NCBI RefSeq assembly: GCF_025813715.1
Contig: NZ_CP107532.1
Location: forward strand, 2,232,001 to 2,296,000
DNA: 64,000 nt
Source of the DNA: Methylobacterium sp. FF17
Lineage (GTDB): Bacteria; Pseudomonadota; Alphaproteobacteria; Rhizobiales; Beijerinckiaceae
Direction: 5' to 3'
The notes beneath the pieces were generated by a model, which worked only from the letters and a program-made list of their open reading frames with translations, made no database searches and was not told the DNA's origin. Made by a program: the position numbers and the translations under genes. Shown here piece by piece: positions 7,566 through 17,615 of this stretch; the first letter of the stretch is position 1; each line of letters opens with the position of its first letter.

Positions 7566-8723
7566 CTAAGGTCTGGGCTTTACCCTGAGCGTGATCCGCG
7601 TCAGTTCGGATGGCGGCCCGAGCCTCAGGGCGAAGCCCGGCCACAGCCCCGTGCCGTTGTTGACGTAGAGCGTCATGCCACCGACCGCGTAGGCGCCCGA
7701 GACGAAGCCGTTGTTCGCCCGCGCGACCAGCCGGTCCAGGCCCACGATCATCCCCCCATGGGTGTGACCGGACAGTTGGAGCGCCACGCCCTTCGCGGCC
7801 GCCCTGCCCGCATCCCTCGGCTGATGGTCCAGGAGAACGATGGGCGCGCCCGGCGGCGAGCCCGCCAGCGCCGCGTCGAGGTCGTGGGGCGGCTGGCCGG
7901 AATGCGAGGCCGACAGGTCGGTCACGCCCGCCAGGACCAGGCCGCCGCCGCCGCGCCTGAGAACCGTATGCCGGTTCTCAAGCACCTCCATCCCCAGCTC
8001 GGCATAGTGGCGCATCCACGCCGCGTATTCGAAGAAATATTCGTGGTTGCCGGGGATCACCCAAACCCCGTCCGCAGCGTGGAGATCACGCAGCGGCTCG
8101 ACGTCCGCGCGACGCGAAGCGAGTGAACCGTCGATCAGGTCCCCGGTGACCACGACGAGGTCGGCACCGAGTTGGTTGGATCGCGCCACGACCTCGCGCG
8201 CCCATCCCGCTGAAAACAAGCGGCTGAGATGCAGATCCGTCAGCTGGAGAAGGGTGTAGCCGTCGAACCCGGTCGGGAGGTTTTCGATCTCGACGGTGAC
8301 ATCCTTGAGGGGCGGCACCCGTACGGCTTGCTGGACCGCCACCGCAGACAAGACCAGCGCCGCGGCGGCCTCCGCGTAGCGCAATTCCGCAGGGATCGCC
8401 CACCCACCGCCGGGCAAAAGCCTGGAGGCCAAGGCCACGACGTCGAAGGCCAAATGCATCGCCGCAACGAGGAAGATGGCACCGAAGGCCCAGTTGAACA
8501 GCACGATCAACGCACGCGGGAATTCCGGCGCGAAGACCGAGCCGGACGAGAGGCGGCTCCACAGGTGGTATTGCGACGCGATCAGCAGGAGGATGGCGAC
8601 GGCGGCCTTCAGCGCCAGCGGCCACGGAAGCGGCCACAGCACCCGGGCGATGACGTACAGGCAGGGTAGACCGAAGATCAGGTGGAACATGCGTCCGTTT
8701 CGGCGACGGTGGACCATTGGCAC
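7566..8723 (-). CDS. Membrane-anchored metallophosphoesterase (YaeI-like)
   Basis: The C-terminal two thirds is a calcineurin-like phosphoesterase with all metal-binding blocks in order: [22 protein letters not shown] and SGHTHGG. Residues 10-150 contain about four hydrophobic segments, so the enzyme is anchored in the inner membrane. This layout matches the YaeI/UDP-diacylglucosamine-diphosphatase-like branch, whose members hydrolyse phosphodiester or pyrophosphate bonds; the substrate here is unknown. The 385-residue length is usual. The annotated start is at 8723; an in-frame ATG at 8690 (MFHLIFGLP) would also leave the first hydrophobic segment whole. It is transcribed divergently from the CorA gene. 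Confidence 0.85.
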   Translation of the reverse strand: MPMVHRRRNGRMFHLIFGLPCLYVIARVLWPLPWPLALKAAVAILLLIASQYHLWSRLSSGSVFAPEFPRALIVLFNWAFGAIFLVAAMHLAFDVVALASRLLPGGGWAIPAELRYAEAAAALVLSAVAVQQAVRVPPLKDVTVEIENLPTGFDGYTLLQLTDLHLSRLFSAGWAREVVARSNQLGADLVVVTGDLIDGSLASRRADVEPLRDLHAADGVWVIPGNHEYFFEYAAWMRHYAELGMEVLENRHTVLRRGGGGLVLAGVTDLSASHSGQPPHDLDAALAGSPPGAPIVLLDHQPRDAGRAAAKGVALQLSGHTHGGMIVGLDRLVARANNGFVSGAYAVGGMTLYVNNGTGLWPGFALRLGPPSELTRITLRVKPRP

Positions 8724-9085
8724 GAAGCCGATCCGGCATTCGGATCGGCCAAGGCAGTATCACCGGCCGCCTTCCAGGGGAGGCGTTGATCCGCTTCCCA
8801 AACGTCGTCAGGTGCTTCCGAGCACATCCGCCTCCACGGTTAAGGGATGCCAGCCGTACTTGGAGCAAGTGCGGACAACGCTTCTCCCGATCGCGAACCC
8901 CGTGGAGTGGTGAATGACCAACCGTCGACCCGGCCTGTCCGACGAGGGATCTGTCCACTGGACGAGGGCGTTACGATGCCGCCAAGCTGGACCTTGGCCG
9001 GGGTCGCCCACTCGGCCGAACGGAGCGCATACGGATGCCGACCTCATCGATCCCGGTCGCACAGCCCCATAGGCCGGGAGTCGTG
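8724..9085. other. Divergent intergenic region (phosphoesterase / CorA)
   Basis: This region should carry both outward-facing promoters. Several short frames cross it, but none has a ribosome site or protein-like composition. I see no repeat or hairpin worth naming. Confidence 0.35.
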
Positions 9086-10042
9086 ATGTCGGCAGCCTAT
9101 GCCAACGGCCAGCGTGTCGCCGACGTGCCGATCGACGAAGCCGGTGGATGGGCGCGCCGTCCCGGACACCTCGTCTGGATCGGCCTGTACGAACCGTCCG
9201 CCGAACTGCTCGGCGACATCCAGGCCCAGTTCGGCTTGCATCCGCTCGCCATCGAGGATGCCCGGGCGGCGCACCAGAGGCCAAAGCTCGAACGCTATGG
9301 CGATTGCCTGTTCGTGGTTGCCCGTACCGCGCAGCGCGTGGACGGTCGCATCACGCTCGGCGAAACGCATCTGTTCGTCGGACGCGGCTTCGTGGTCACC
9401 GTTCGCCACGGTGCCTCCGTGTCGTACGCCCCCGTGCGCGAGAAGACCGAAGCCTGTCCCGACCTCCTCGCACATGGCGAGGACTACATCCTGCACGCTG
9501 TGCTCGACTTCATCGTCGACAACTACGGTCCCGTCATGGAGACCGTCCTTTCCGAAGTCGAGGCCATCGAGGACTGCATTCTCAAGCGAGAGCTTCGACC
9601 GGACGAGGTCGAGCGGCTCTACCTGCTGCGGCGCGACCTCTTGAGATTGCGAACGGCCGTCGTCCCGCTCGTCGAGGTCTGCCGCAAGCTGGAGCACGGC
9701 GACATGGTCGCGATCGACGAGGAGATGCAGCCTCTGTTCCGTGACGTCTCGGATCACCTGCTACGCGTCCAGGACGAAATCGATGCCATGCGTGAGGTCC
9801 TCGCCTTCGCCTTCGAGGCGAGCGTGATGCTGGGCCAGGCCCAGCAAACCGTCATCACCCGTCGCCTCGCCGCATGGGCGGCCATCCTCGCGGTCCCGAC
9901 GGCCATCGCGGGCATCTACGGGATGAACTTCGAGGTGATGCCGGAACTCAAGTGGCGCTACGGTTACTTCATCGTGCTTGCAGGCATCTTCACCGCCTGC
10001 GCCGTTCTGTACTGGCGCTTCCGCAAGAACGGCTGGCTCTGA
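9086..10042 (+). CDS. corA: CorA-family divalent cation transporter
   Basis: CorA proteins are pentameric inner-membrane channels for Mg2+ and sometimes Co2+, Ni2+ or Zn2+. The start at 9086 (MSAAYANGQRVADVP) has GGGAG five bases ahead; the frame extends upstream to 9035 without better support. A long cytoplasmic alpha/beta and helical funnel (residues 1-255) is followed by the two C-terminal membrane helices. The first ends in the signature YGMNF, the GMN selectivity loop, and the second carries a basic tail (WRFRKNGWL). The usual acidic loop after GMN reads EVMPELKWRYG. The gene stands alone. Confidence 0.9.
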   Translation: MSAAYANGQRVADVPIDEAGGWARRPGHLVWIGLYEPSAELLGDIQAQFGLHPLAIEDARAAHQRPKLERYGDCLFVVARTAQRVDGRITLGETHLFVGRGFVVTVRHGASVSYAPVREKTEACPDLLAHGEDYILHAVLDFIVDNYGPVMETVLSEVEAIEDCILKRELRPDEVERLYLLRRDLLRLRTAVVPLVEVCRKLEHGDMVAIDEEMQPLFRDVSDHLLRVQDEIDAMREVLAFAFEASVMLGQAQQTVITRRLAAWAAILAVPTAIAGIYGMNFEVMPELKWRYGYFIVLAGIFTACAVLYWRFRKNGWL

Positions 10043-10399
10043 ACGGCCTCGGGCCACCGCAGGAGGCAGGCCACAGGGACGATGTCCGCCATGAGGATCC
10101 TATCGGCTTGGACAGCGGACCTGCCATTTCGGTGTTCGCGAGTGCCCCGATCCGGTCGGTGAACCCGACATCCTGGATTCTACAGCGCGCCACCTCCGTG
10201 ACGAGTGGCCGATCGAAGCCTGCAAGGTCGATTTGAACGCGCTGCCGGGCGATCCCGATCAACGGCTGAATCTATAAATAGGAATATAAACATATTGTGG
10301 CGCGATGCTCGTTCAGTTCGCCGCAGATGGCATCGAACTTGCTGACGTGCTTTCCAGGTTCTCGTGAGCTGCTCACATGACGATCGTGGGGCCATCAGT
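10043..10399. other. Intergenic region upstream of gntR operon
   Basis: This gap of about 357 bases holds no supported gene. A short AT-rich stretch near 10270-10295 (ATAAATAGGAATATAAACAT) stands out against the GC-rich surroundings and is the likely promoter or operator of the GntR-led operon. Confidence 0.4.
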
Positions 10400-11164
10400 A
10401 TGTTGAACGCGCTTGAGGACGAACCCGTCCTGTTGAAGTCCAATGTTCTGGCCGTGCCGCCTTCGACGCTTCGGGCCAATCAGGCCTACGATCTGATGCG
10501 CCGCGCGATCGTTTCCTGCCGGATCCTGCCCGGCACGCGGTTCACCGAAGCCGAAGTCATGGAGCGCTACGAACTCGGCAAGGCAAGTTGTCGGATCGCG
10601 CTGCAGCGCCTCATTCAAGAAGGCTTCGTCATATCGATACCGCGTCAGGGTTATCGCGTTGCGCCTGTCACCGTACGAGATGTCGATGAGGTCTTTGCTC
10701 TTCGCGTCGTGCTCGAGCCGCTCGCCGCGCGCGCTGCAACGGGCCGAGTGAACCGGGCTCACCTTGAGCGACTCGAGCGAGCTTGCCGCGACCGCGTCGT
10801 GGTGGATGTCGGCAATCAGATCGATTTCTTTCTCGAAGCAAACCGTAGCTTCCACATGGCGATCGCCGTGGCTGCCGGAAACCAGCGACTGTGCCGGACG
10901 CTCTCCGGTCTCCTCGACGAGATGACGCGTCTCGTTGCCCTCGGCTTCGGCGTGCAACAGGTGCGGCCCAATATCGAGAACGACCATACCCAGATCATCG
11001 ACTGTCTCGTCGCGGGCGATGCGGACGGCGCCGAATTGGTCGCGCGCCGTCATGTCGAGACGTTCCGCGAGATGACGATGCAGAAGGTTGTTCAAAGCTT
11101 GCGCGACACCGCTGCCCTCGTCCCCGTCGGTGCGAAGTCACGGACGGATGGTGGTATCGCATGA
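10400..11164 (+). CDS. GntR/FadR-family (FCD) transcriptional regulator
   Basis: An N-terminal winged helix (about residues 25-85, with YDLMRRAIVSCRILPG and RIALQRLIQEGFV) is joined to an all-helical FCD ligand-binding domain (95-225). Such regulators respond to an acid or related metabolite of the operon they control. The wing reads PRQGYRVAPVT, normal for the family. I prefer the ATG at 10400 (MLNALEDEP); the frame opens at 10364. The stop overlaps the ABC ATPase start as ATGA, so the regulator is the first gene of the operon and probably controls it. The inducer would be the transported substrate or its first product. Confidence 0.88.
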   Translation: MLNALEDEPVLLKSNVLAVPPSTLRANQAYDLMRRAIVSCRILPGTRFTEAEVMERYELGKASCRIALQRLIQEGFVISIPRQGYRVAPVTVRDVDEVFALRVVLEPLAARAATGRVNRAHLERLERACRDRVVVDVGNQIDFFLEANRSFHMAIAVAAGNQRLCRTLSGLLDEMTRLVALGFGVQQVRPNIENDHTQIIDCLVAGDADGAELVARRHVETFREMTMQKVVQSLRDTAALVPVGAKSRTDGGIA

Positions 11165-11931
11165 ACACCGTCGAAGTTAAGTGCGTCAGCAAATGGTTCG
11201 ACCGGCGCGACGGCGACCAGCTTGAAGTCCTGCGCAAGATCGACTTTGACGTCCCTTCGCAGGCGATTGTCGCGCTACTGGGCGCGTCGGGCTGCGGCAA
11301 GAGTACGCTTCTCAATATCATTGCGGGCCTGATCAAGCCGGACCGGGGAGCCATTCTCCTCGACGGTGTTTCTTCCGCCGACTTTCGTAATTGGCGCTCG
11401 ATGACGTACATGTTCCAGGAAGACAGGCTGCTGCCCTGGCGAACCGCGGCTCAGAATGTCGCCTTCGGGTTGGAAGCCGAGAGCCTCCCACAAGCCGAAC
11501 GTCGACGCCGTGCGTGCGAGACGCTGTCGTTGGTCGGGCTCGAGGGCTTCGAGGACGTGTATCCGCACGAACTGTCGGGCGGCATGCGCAGCCGCGTTGC
11601 GCTTGCGCGCAGCCTCGTCACGGAACCGACGATCCTCCTGATGGATGAGCCATTCTCCAAGCTCGATCCGTCCATTCGCGCGCAGATGCATGCCGAAGTG
11701 CTGCGCCTCGCTGCTCTGAGGAAGATGACGGTGATCTTCGTCACGCACGACGTGGAGGAAGCAATCGTACTCGCCGACTATGTTGTTGTGCTCCATCCGA
11801 GACCCGGCCGCGTTGGTGAGACGCGTCGGATCGAGTTGCCATACCCCCGTGATCCGCTGTCCGCGGACGTTGCCGAGGAGGTGCGCAACCTGCGCCTGAG
11901 CCTCGCTGGCGCGAGGCCCGTCCCATGCTGA
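11161..11931 (+). CDS. ABC transporter ATP-binding protein (SsuB/TauB-like)
   Basis: This 256-residue ATPase powers the importer made with the next two genes. The Walker A motif GASGCGKST is at residues 41-49, followed by a Q-loop (MFQEDRLLPW), signature LSGGM near 138, Walker B LLMDEP near 160, and the switch HDVEEA. The family is the nitrate/sulfonate/taurine group, where the Q-loop phrase QEDRLLPW is characteristic. It starts in the gntR stop codon (ATGA) and its own end overlaps the permease start by seven bases, so the three genes are tightly coupled. Confidence 0.92.
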   Translation: MNTVEVKCVSKWFDRRDGDQLEVLRKIDFDVPSQAIVALLGASGCGKSTLLNIIAGLIKPDRGAILLDGVSSADFRNWRSMTYMFQEDRLLPWRTAAQNVAFGLEAESLPQAERRRRACETLSLVGLEGFEDVYPHELSGGMRSRVALARSLVTEPTILLMDEPFSKLDPSIRAQMHAEVLRLAALRKMTVIFVTHDVEEAIVLADYVVVLHPRPGRVGETRRIELPYPRDPLSADVAEEVRNLRLSLAGARPVPC

Positions 11932-12743
11932 CGCAGACGCCTCAATCCCTGCGCCTCAGCTCAAGGCGGACTCAGATCCGTTGGCGGCAGATGCGTACCG
12001 TCCTCATGCGCGTCGGACTGCTCGCCGGTGCGCTGGCGGCATGGCAAATCGCCTCGCTCCAGGCCCCGAGCTTCGTTCTCCCGAGTCCTGCTCGCGTCTG
12101 GAGCGCCTGGACGACACTTGTGTCTTCCGCGAGCTTCTCGACTGATCTCGGGATTACGTTTGGCCGCATATCCGCTGGCTTTCTCCTGGCCGCCCTCGTC
12201 GGGCTCCCTCTTGGCCTTGCGCTCGGCGCGAGCCGGACGCTCGGAGAGTTCTTCGAGCCAGTCCTGACGGTCGTTAATACGGTTTCATCCACGATCTGGG
12301 CAATATTTGCGCTGATCTGGTTCGGTCTGTCGAACTGGACTACGATCTTCGTGGTGTTCATGACTGCTATGCCGCTGATCCTGACCAACGTTTGGCAGGG
12401 CACACGCACGGTCAACACAGAATTCCTTGAGCTTGCTCGCACGTTCCGGATGCCTCGCCGCAAGGTGCTTCTCAAAATCTACTTGCCGACGATCTTGCCG
12501 CTTTTTTTCTCCGGAGCACGCCTTGCCTTCGGCTTCGGGGCCCGCGTCAGCCTCGTCGCCGAGTCTTTGGGAGCGAGCAGCGGCATCGGCTACCGCCTTC
12601 GCCAAGCGGCTGATCTTGTCCAGACCGATCAGGTCTTCGCCTGGACGCTCACGCTGGTCACCCTGATGATCGGCCTCGAAGCTCTGGTGCTGAAGCCCCT
12701 GGAACGGCGTCTCTTCGCCTGGAAGCGGGCGACAGAGACCTGA
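11925..12743 (+). CDS. ABC transporter permease (SsuC/TauC-like)
   Basis: A 272-residue inner-membrane permease with about six helices. The coupling loop facing the ATPase is clear: TEFLELARTFRMPRRKVLLK followed by the YLPTILP turn, the EAA-type motif of BPD_transp_1 proteins. The region ESLGASSGIGYRL before the last helices is typical of sulfonate/taurine permeases. The start overlaps the ATPase gene. Together they would form a homodimeric permease with two ATPases, fed by the binding protein encoded next. Confidence 0.92.
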   Translation: MLTQTPQSLRLSSRRTQIRWRQMRTVLMRVGLLAGALAAWQIASLQAPSFVLPSPARVWSAWTTLVSSASFSTDLGITFGRISAGFLLAALVGLPLGLALGASRTLGEFFEPVLTVVNTVSSTIWAIFALIWFGLSNWTTIFVVFMTAMPLILTNVWQGTRTVNTEFLELARTFRMPRRKVLLKIYLPTILPLFFSGARLAFGFGARVSLVAESLGASSGIGYRLRQAADLVQTDQVFAWTLTLVTLMIGLEALVLKPLERRLFAWKRATET

Positions 12744-12797
12744 CCACCTTTGCTGGTTGAAATCCCCCAACTGCAGTCTGAAGATAGGATAACAGCC

Positions 12798-13781
12798 ATG
12801 TCGAAACGGTTCAGTCTGTTCATCTCGGCCGTTACATGGATCGTCGCTGGGACATATGCCGCGCAGGCTGAGACGGTTCGGATCGGTTATTGGAGTTCTG
12901 GCGTAAGCCTCGGGTTTGGAGCCGTGCTTGAGGCCGGAAAATTCATGGAGAAGGAGGGACTCACCGTTGAGTACCTCAAGTTCCCTGATGTGAACGCCCC
13001 GACCAAGGCCATGGCCGCCGGTGCCATCGACTTTGCAATCGGTGCAAGTGCGGGAACGGCCTTCAGCGTCGCATCCGATGGGCTACCACTCAGCATCATA
13101 CTCTCGACGCAGGTGGCGGATCTCGACTTTGTCGTCCCCGAGGCCTCGCCGATCCGGACGATGTCCGACCTCAAGGGCAAGAAGATCGGGACATCTCCGG
13201 CGGGCAGCGCCACCGCTGCGATTACCTCTGCGATCTTGGAGAAAAACTACGGCTTCAAGCCCTCGCATTATGAGGGTGTGCCCGGCAACGATCCGCGATT
13301 GGCCCAATTCCTTGTACAGAAGGATATCGATGCGGCTGCACTTCGCACCGTAACGCTGGCGCTCCTGCCAGATGTCAAGCTGCGCAAGCTCGCCTCGTTT
13401 CGCACTGAGTGGAAGACGCTCACTCAGCAGGATGCTCCACCCGTCCTGGGTGTAGGCCTCATGCGTAATGACTGGCTCAAAGCCAATCCTGCCGGTGCGG
13501 CCAAGGTCGTCGTCGGTATGCGCAAGGCCTACGAGTTCGGCAAAGCCGACAAGGCGGCGGTGGCTAAGGCCCTGATGAGCTCGGCCAATCTCAGCGAAGC
13601 CGATGCCAAAGCCTACGCAGCACTTTGGGACAACATCTATACCGTCAGCATGGAGCCGGCTGATCTCGCCTCCCTGCGCAACGAATTTGCCGTCTTCAAG
13701 GCCGTCGGTGTCGTCAAGGGCGAACTGCCCGAGACAGCGCTGATGACGGGCCCCTACGAGGCATCGAAGGCGATGAAGTAG
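12798..13781 (+). CDS. ABC transporter substrate-binding protein (NMT1/SsuA-like)
   Basis: The protein has a signal peptide (residues 1-24, cut after AAQA) and the fold of the NMT1/SsuA group: ETVRIGYWSSGVSLGFGAV, the AAGAIDFAIGAS hinge, then MSDLKGKKIGTSPAG. Members bind sulfonates, taurine, thiamine precursors or aromatic acids in the periplasm; the ligand cannot be read from the sequence. Start choice rests on the signal peptide and on AGGA about eight bases ahead. It follows the permease by 54 bases and precedes catabolic genes, so the ligand is presumably their substrate. Confidence 0.9.
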   Translation: MSKRFSLFISAVTWIVAGTYAAQAETVRIGYWSSGVSLGFGAVLEAGKFMEKEGLTVEYLKFPDVNAPTKAMAAGAIDFAIGASAGTAFSVASDGLPLSIILSTQVADLDFVVPEASPIRTMSDLKGKKIGTSPAGSATAAITSAILEKNYGFKPSHYEGVPGNDPRLAQFLVQKDIDAAALRTVTLALLPDVKLRKLASFRTEWKTLTQQDAPPVLGVGLMRNDWLKANPAGAAKVVVGMRKAYEFGKADKAAVAKALMSSANLSEADAKAYAALWDNIYTVSMEPADLASLRNEFAVFKAVGVVKGELPETALMTGPYEASKAMK

Positions 13782-13831
13782 GCCGCATCGGCTGGCCAAC
13801 CCCCTCCCACTTTCACAAGCGGAAGAGAACC

Positions 13832-14848
13832 ATGTCTGAGACCATGAAAGCCCTCGTTCTGGAGCAGCACGGCGAGGTCGGCGACCTGAAGGTCGTCCAC
13901 GACTATCCCAAACCCAAAGCAGGTCCCGGCGAGGCGGTGATCCGCGTCGGTGCGTCCTCCTTCAACTACCACGATGTCTTCACCGTGAAGGGCATGCCCG
14001 GCATCAAGGTGCCGTTCCCCGTCGTCATCGGGCTCGACATGGCCGGGCAAATCGTCGAGCTCGGCGCCGGCGTCGATCGCTGGCAAATCGGCGACCGGGT
14101 GCTCGTGAACCCGCTCAACAAGGCCAAGGGCCTGATGGGCGAGATGATGGACGGCGGCATGGCCGAGTATTGCCGCGTCTCGGTCGACCAGCTTATCGCG
14201 ATGCCGCCGGACGTGAGCTATGCGGACGCTGCGTCGCTGCCCGTCGCCTATGGCACGGCGCACCGGATGCTGATCACGCACAAGACGGTCAAGGCCGGCG
14301 ACCGGGTGCTGATCCTCGGCGCCAGCGGCGGCGTCGGCACCGGCTGTGTGATGCTCGCCAAGCAACTGGGCGCTGAGGTCATCGCCTGCGCAGGCAGTGC
14401 CGACAAGATGGCGCGCCTGAAGGAACTCGGCGCCGACCATGTCGTCAACTATCGGGATACGGACTTCTCGAAATGGGCGATTCAGACCTACGGCAAGCCT
14501 CAACGCCGAACCTATGAGGGCGGCGTGGACGTGGTGATCAACTTCACCGGTGGCGACACCTGGGTGCCCTCGTTGAAGTGCCTGAAGCGGGGCGGGACCT
14601 TGCTGGTCTGCGGCGCCACCGCCGGCCACGATCCCAAGGAGGACCTGCGCTACATCTGGAGCTTCGAGCTGAAGGTGATCGGCTCCAACAGCTTCTACGA
14701 CGACGATCTCTCGGCGCTCATGGACATGATCCAAGCCGGCACCCTCAAGCCCGTCGTCGACAAGGTGCTCACACTCGAAGAGGCCGCCGAGGGCCTTCGC
14801 ATGATCCAGGACCGTGAGGTCATGGGTAAGATCGTCGTCGCTCCGTAG
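13832..14848 (+). CDS. MDR-family (zinc-type alcohol dehydrogenase-like) oxidoreductase
   Basis: A medium-chain reductase of 338 residues. The GroES-like half includes VIGLDMAGQIVELGAGV and GDRVLVNP; the Rossmann half has GASGGVGTG for NAD(P)H and INFTGGDTWVPSL. The C-terminal phrase DPKEDLRYIWSFELKVIGS resembles the MDR subgroup that includes acryloyl- or crotonyl-CoA reductases and quinone oxidoreductases. The usual catalytic zinc ligands are not evident, which suggests double-bond reduction instead of alcohol oxidation. GGAAGAG lies ahead of the ATG. Its place between the transporter and CoA-related genes implies reduction of a pathway intermediate. Confidence 0.85.
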   Translation: MSETMKALVLEQHGEVGDLKVVHDYPKPKAGPGEAVIRVGASSFNYHDVFTVKGMPGIKVPFPVVIGLDMAGQIVELGAGVDRWQIGDRVLVNPLNKAKGLMGEMMDGGMAEYCRVSVDQLIAMPPDVSYADAASLPVAYGTAHRMLITHKTVKAGDRVLILGASGGVGTGCVMLAKQLGAEVIACAGSADKMARLKELGADHVVNYRDTDFSKWAIQTYGKPQRRTYEGGVDVVINFTGGDTWVPSLKCLKRGGTLLVCGATAGHDPKEDLRYIWSFELKVIGSNSFYDDDLSALMDMIQAGTLKPVVDKVLTLEEAAEGLRMIQDREVMGKIVVAP

Positions 14849-14863
14849 GGCTCAGAAAGCATC

Positions 14864-15286
14864 ATGTCAGAATCATCACTCGATAAAGATCAAGTCGAAG
14901 CACTGCTGCTGCGCGGCCCTTTCCACCAATGGCTCGGCCTGAGCGTCGTTGCCGTCGGTGAAGGCACGATTGAGCTTGGTGCAACCTGGAGACCCGAATG
15001 GGTCGTCAACGCCGAGCGCGGCTACACGCATGGCGGCATTCTCGCGACGCTTGTCGACTTAACGGCCGATTGGGCGCTTGTGTCGAAGACTGGTCGCGGC
15101 GTGCCAACAGTGGACCTGCGCGTCGATTATCACCGCGCGGCCATGCAGGGAAATCTGCGCTGCCTCGGGAAGGTCGTGAAGTTCGGTGGCCAGATCTCGG
15201 TTGCCGAGGCTCAGATTCTCGATGAGGAAGGCCGCCTGCTCGCCAGCGGGCGCGGCGTCTATATGACGGCCCCGCCCAAGCCATGA
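14864..15286 (+). CDS. PaaI-type hotdog-fold thioesterase
   Basis: A 140-residue hotdog protein with the family signature YTHGGILATLVDLTADWA and a second block TVDLRVDYHRAAMQGNL. PaaI enzymes hydrolyse acyl-CoA thioesters, often to free CoA trapped in dead-end intermediates. It may remove products made by the acyl-CoA synthetase encoded two genes downstream. It begins 15 bases after the MDR gene and its stop overlaps the next start as ATGA. Cytoplasmic; no signal peptide. Confidence 0.88.
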   Translation: MSESSLDKDQVEALLLRGPFHQWLGLSVVAVGEGTIELGATWRPEWVVNAERGYTHGGILATLVDLTADWALVSKTGRGVPTVDLRVDYHRAAMQGNLRCLGKVVKFGGQISVAEAQILDEEGRLLASGRGVYMTAPPKP

Positions 15287-16092
15287 AAAACGCTGTGAGC
15301 CGGTCCACCTTCGGCGGCTTGGACCACGTCGTCATCAACACGATGCGGGATATGGATGCGGCCGCGGTCGCCTTCACGATCTTGGGGTTCCGGCTCACAC
15401 CGCGCGGGCATCACTCCCTTGGTTCCATCAACCATTTGATGATGACGCCAGGACCTTATCTTGAGCTTGTCGGAGTTCCACCCGAAGGGTTGCAGCGCCA
15501 GGACGTCGTAGACTCGCCCTTCGGTCTGAACGGTCTCGTCATAGCCTGCGCGGATGCGGATGCGACCTTCGCCAGCTTAGAACAAACCGGCCTCCCCGTT
15601 GAGCCACCGGTCGCGTTCTCCCGGCCGGTGACTTTCTCTGGCCAGACCGAAGTGGCTGAGTTCCGTACGGTGCGGTTCCCGGCTGCGTGCTTTCCGGCGG
15701 GGCGTATCTACCACTGCGAGCACCTGACGCCCGATCTCATCTGGCGTCCGGAATGGCAGGTGCATCCGAATGGGTTTTGCCGGATCAGCAAGCTGGTCGT
15801 CACCAGCCCGGACCCGGCGATGGATGTCGATCGCTACGCCGCGGCCTGCAACGCCGTCGCGCATCAGGATCGGGAGGGATGGTTCGTCCCCCTCGGCGAC
15901 TTTCGCCTGGACGTCGTTCCCGGGCCGGTCGCACGCTTCATGGAGCTCGACCTCCTCTTCGGCACCCTGGATGAGATCGAGCGACGCGCCGTAGCCATGC
16001 CGAACGTGGTCTGGGTTCGACAGGCAGCGACCTGCGCGACGCTGAGGCTCGCCGAATTCAATCTGTCACTTACCTGCCGGAGTCCCAGATGA
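15283..16092 (+). CDS. VOC-superfamily protein (glyoxalase-like domain)
   Basis: This 269-residue protein opens with GGLDHVVINTMRDMDAAA and a block NHLMMTPGPYLELVGVP, which is the glyoxalase-like (PF13468-type) start of a vicinal oxygen chelate fold. A second module follows from about residue 135. VOC proteins use a metal to open rings, isomerise or epimerise; racemases of acyl-CoA and ring-cleaving dioxygenases are members. The reaction here is unknown. The metal ligands are probably the early His in LDHVV and Glu in LELVG. It shares ATGA overlaps with both neighbours. Confidence 0.8.
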   Translation: MKNAVSRSTFGGLDHVVINTMRDMDAAAVAFTILGFRLTPRGHHSLGSINHLMMTPGPYLELVGVPPEGLQRQDVVDSPFGLNGLVIACADADATFASLEQTGLPVEPPVAFSRPVTFSGQTEVAEFRTVRFPAACFPAGRIYHCEHLTPDLIWRPEWQVHPNGFCRISKLVVTSPDPAMDVDRYAAACNAVAHQDREGWFVPLGDFRLDVVPGPVARFMELDLLFGTLDEIERRAVAMPNVVWVRQAATCATLRLAEFNLSLTCRSPR

Positions 16093-17615
16093 GCGGCGCC
16101 TCAACCACGATCGACAATCTGGGCGCCCTTGTCGATCGTCGCGGCGATCCGGATCGCCCCGTCTTCGTCGGCTTTGGACCCGACGAAGCCGAAGTGGTCC
16201 TGACCCGCGCTGACCTCGACGCAACGGCCGATGCCTTCGCTCGCGGCCTGCTGCGCGGCGGCTTGGTGCGAGGCGACCGTATCGCCATCCTGGCGACCAA
16301 CCATCCGAAAACCATCGCTTTGCTGCTTGGAGCGATGCGGGCGGGGCTCATCCCAACGCCGATCAACCACAAGTTCCCGGTATCGACCGTCACGCAGGTG
16401 ATTGCCGACTGTGGTGCACGCCTCGTGGTCTGTGATGCCGCCCAGTACCTGCGGCTTCCAACCGGCCTCGCCGCAACCATCCGCATTGCGGTGTTCGACC
16501 GCGAGGGGGCGGATGGGCTCGACGCTTGGCTTGATCCCGGTCCGTTCGAGGCGATCCGCCCAGCGGACGACGAGGCGGCGCTCTGCCTCTATACCTCGGG
16601 ATCGACCGGTCGCCCGAAGGGCGTGATGCTGGGTCACGCCGCTCATCTCTGGGTCGTGCGTACCCGGAGGGATGAAGCGGAGTTGCGGAGTGAGCGTCTG
16701 CTCATCGCCGCCCCGCTCTACCACATGAACGCGCTCGCCTTGGCGCTGCTCGTCTGTGCCAGCGGATCGAGTGCGGTGCTGTTGCCGCAGTTCGAGGCTC
16801 GCCGCTACATCGCGGCGATCGAGCGTTACGGCTGCACGTGGCTCACGGCCGTACCGCCGATGATGGCGATGATGCTGCGTGAGAAAGACGCTCTCGCCCA
16901 AGCCGACCTGTCGAGCGTGAGAACCGTGCGCATGGGGTCGGCACCGGTCAGCGACGCGCTCGCGGCCGAAATGCGGATGCTCCTCCCCAATGCGCGCATC
17001 ATCAACGCATACGGTACGACGGAGGGAGGGCCGATCGTCTTCACCGACGATCCTTCCTTCGGAGTGATCCCGCCGGGCTCTGTCGGCCGTCCGCACCCAG
17101 AAGTTCCCATCCGGCTCGTTGGTCCGGACGCGCCCGACCTCGGCGAGCTGCAGTTGAAAAGCCCGGCCATCATGCTGGGTTATCTCAACCGACCGGACAC
17201 CCCCTCTCCGATCACACCGGACGGATACTACAGGACCGGTGATATATTTCGCTGCGACGCGGAGCGGTTCTATACCTTTGTCGGTCGCGCCGATGACATG
17301 TTCGTCTCAGGGGGCGAGAACATCTTCCCCGGCGAGGTGGAGACCGTCATCGAGACCCATCCGGATGTTCTTCAGGCCTGTGTCGTGCCGGTGGCGGACG
17401 TGATCAAAGGGACCAAGCCTGTCGCTTACGTCGTGCGTCGACCCGGTGCTACGGTCACAGAGTCCGAAATCAAGCAACACGTGCTTGCCAATGCGCCAGC
17501 CTATCAACATCCGCGCCACGTCTGGTTCCTCGACACCATGCTGCTGGCTGCCAGCAACAAGATCGACCGTAACGCCTTGCGAGCCCGCGCCGAGATGGAG
17601 CTCGAAGCCCGATGA
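16089..17615 (+). CDS. AMP-dependent acyl-CoA synthetase/ligase
   Basis: A 508-residue adenylate-forming enzyme that would activate a carboxylic acid to its CoA thioester with ATP. Motifs appear in order: P-loop [30 protein letters not shown], and the catalytic-lysine end [10 protein letters not shown]. The size suits the medium/long-chain or aryl-acid ligases. The substrate pocket cannot be assigned by eye. It overlaps both neighbours by ATGA. Within the operon it is the likely entry step after uptake, with the thioesterase and MDR protein acting on CoA-linked intermediates. Confidence 0.9.
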   Translation: MSGASTTIDNLGALVDRRGDPDRPVFVGFGPDEAEVVLTRADLDATADAFARGLLRGGLVRGDRIAILATNHPKTIALLLGAMRAGLIPTPINHKFPVSTVTQVIADCGARLVVCDAAQYLRLPTGLAATIRIAVFDREGADGLDAWLDPGPFEAIRPADDEAALCLYTSGSTGRPKGVMLGHAAHLWVVRTRRDEAELRSERLLIAAPLYHMNALALALLVCASGSSAVLLPQFEARRYIAAIERYGCTWLTAVPPMMAMMLREKDALAQADLSSVRTVRMGSAPVSDALAAEMRMLLPNARIINAYGTTEGGPIVFTDDPSFGVIPPGSVGRPHPEVPIRLVGPDAPDLGELQLKSPAIMLGYLNRPDTPSPITPDGYYRTGDIFRCDAERFYTFVGRADDMFVSGGENIFPGEVETVIETHPDVLQACVVPVADVIKGTKPVAYVVRRPGATVTESEIKQHVLANAPAYQHPRHVWFLDTMLLAASNKIDRNALRARAEMELEAR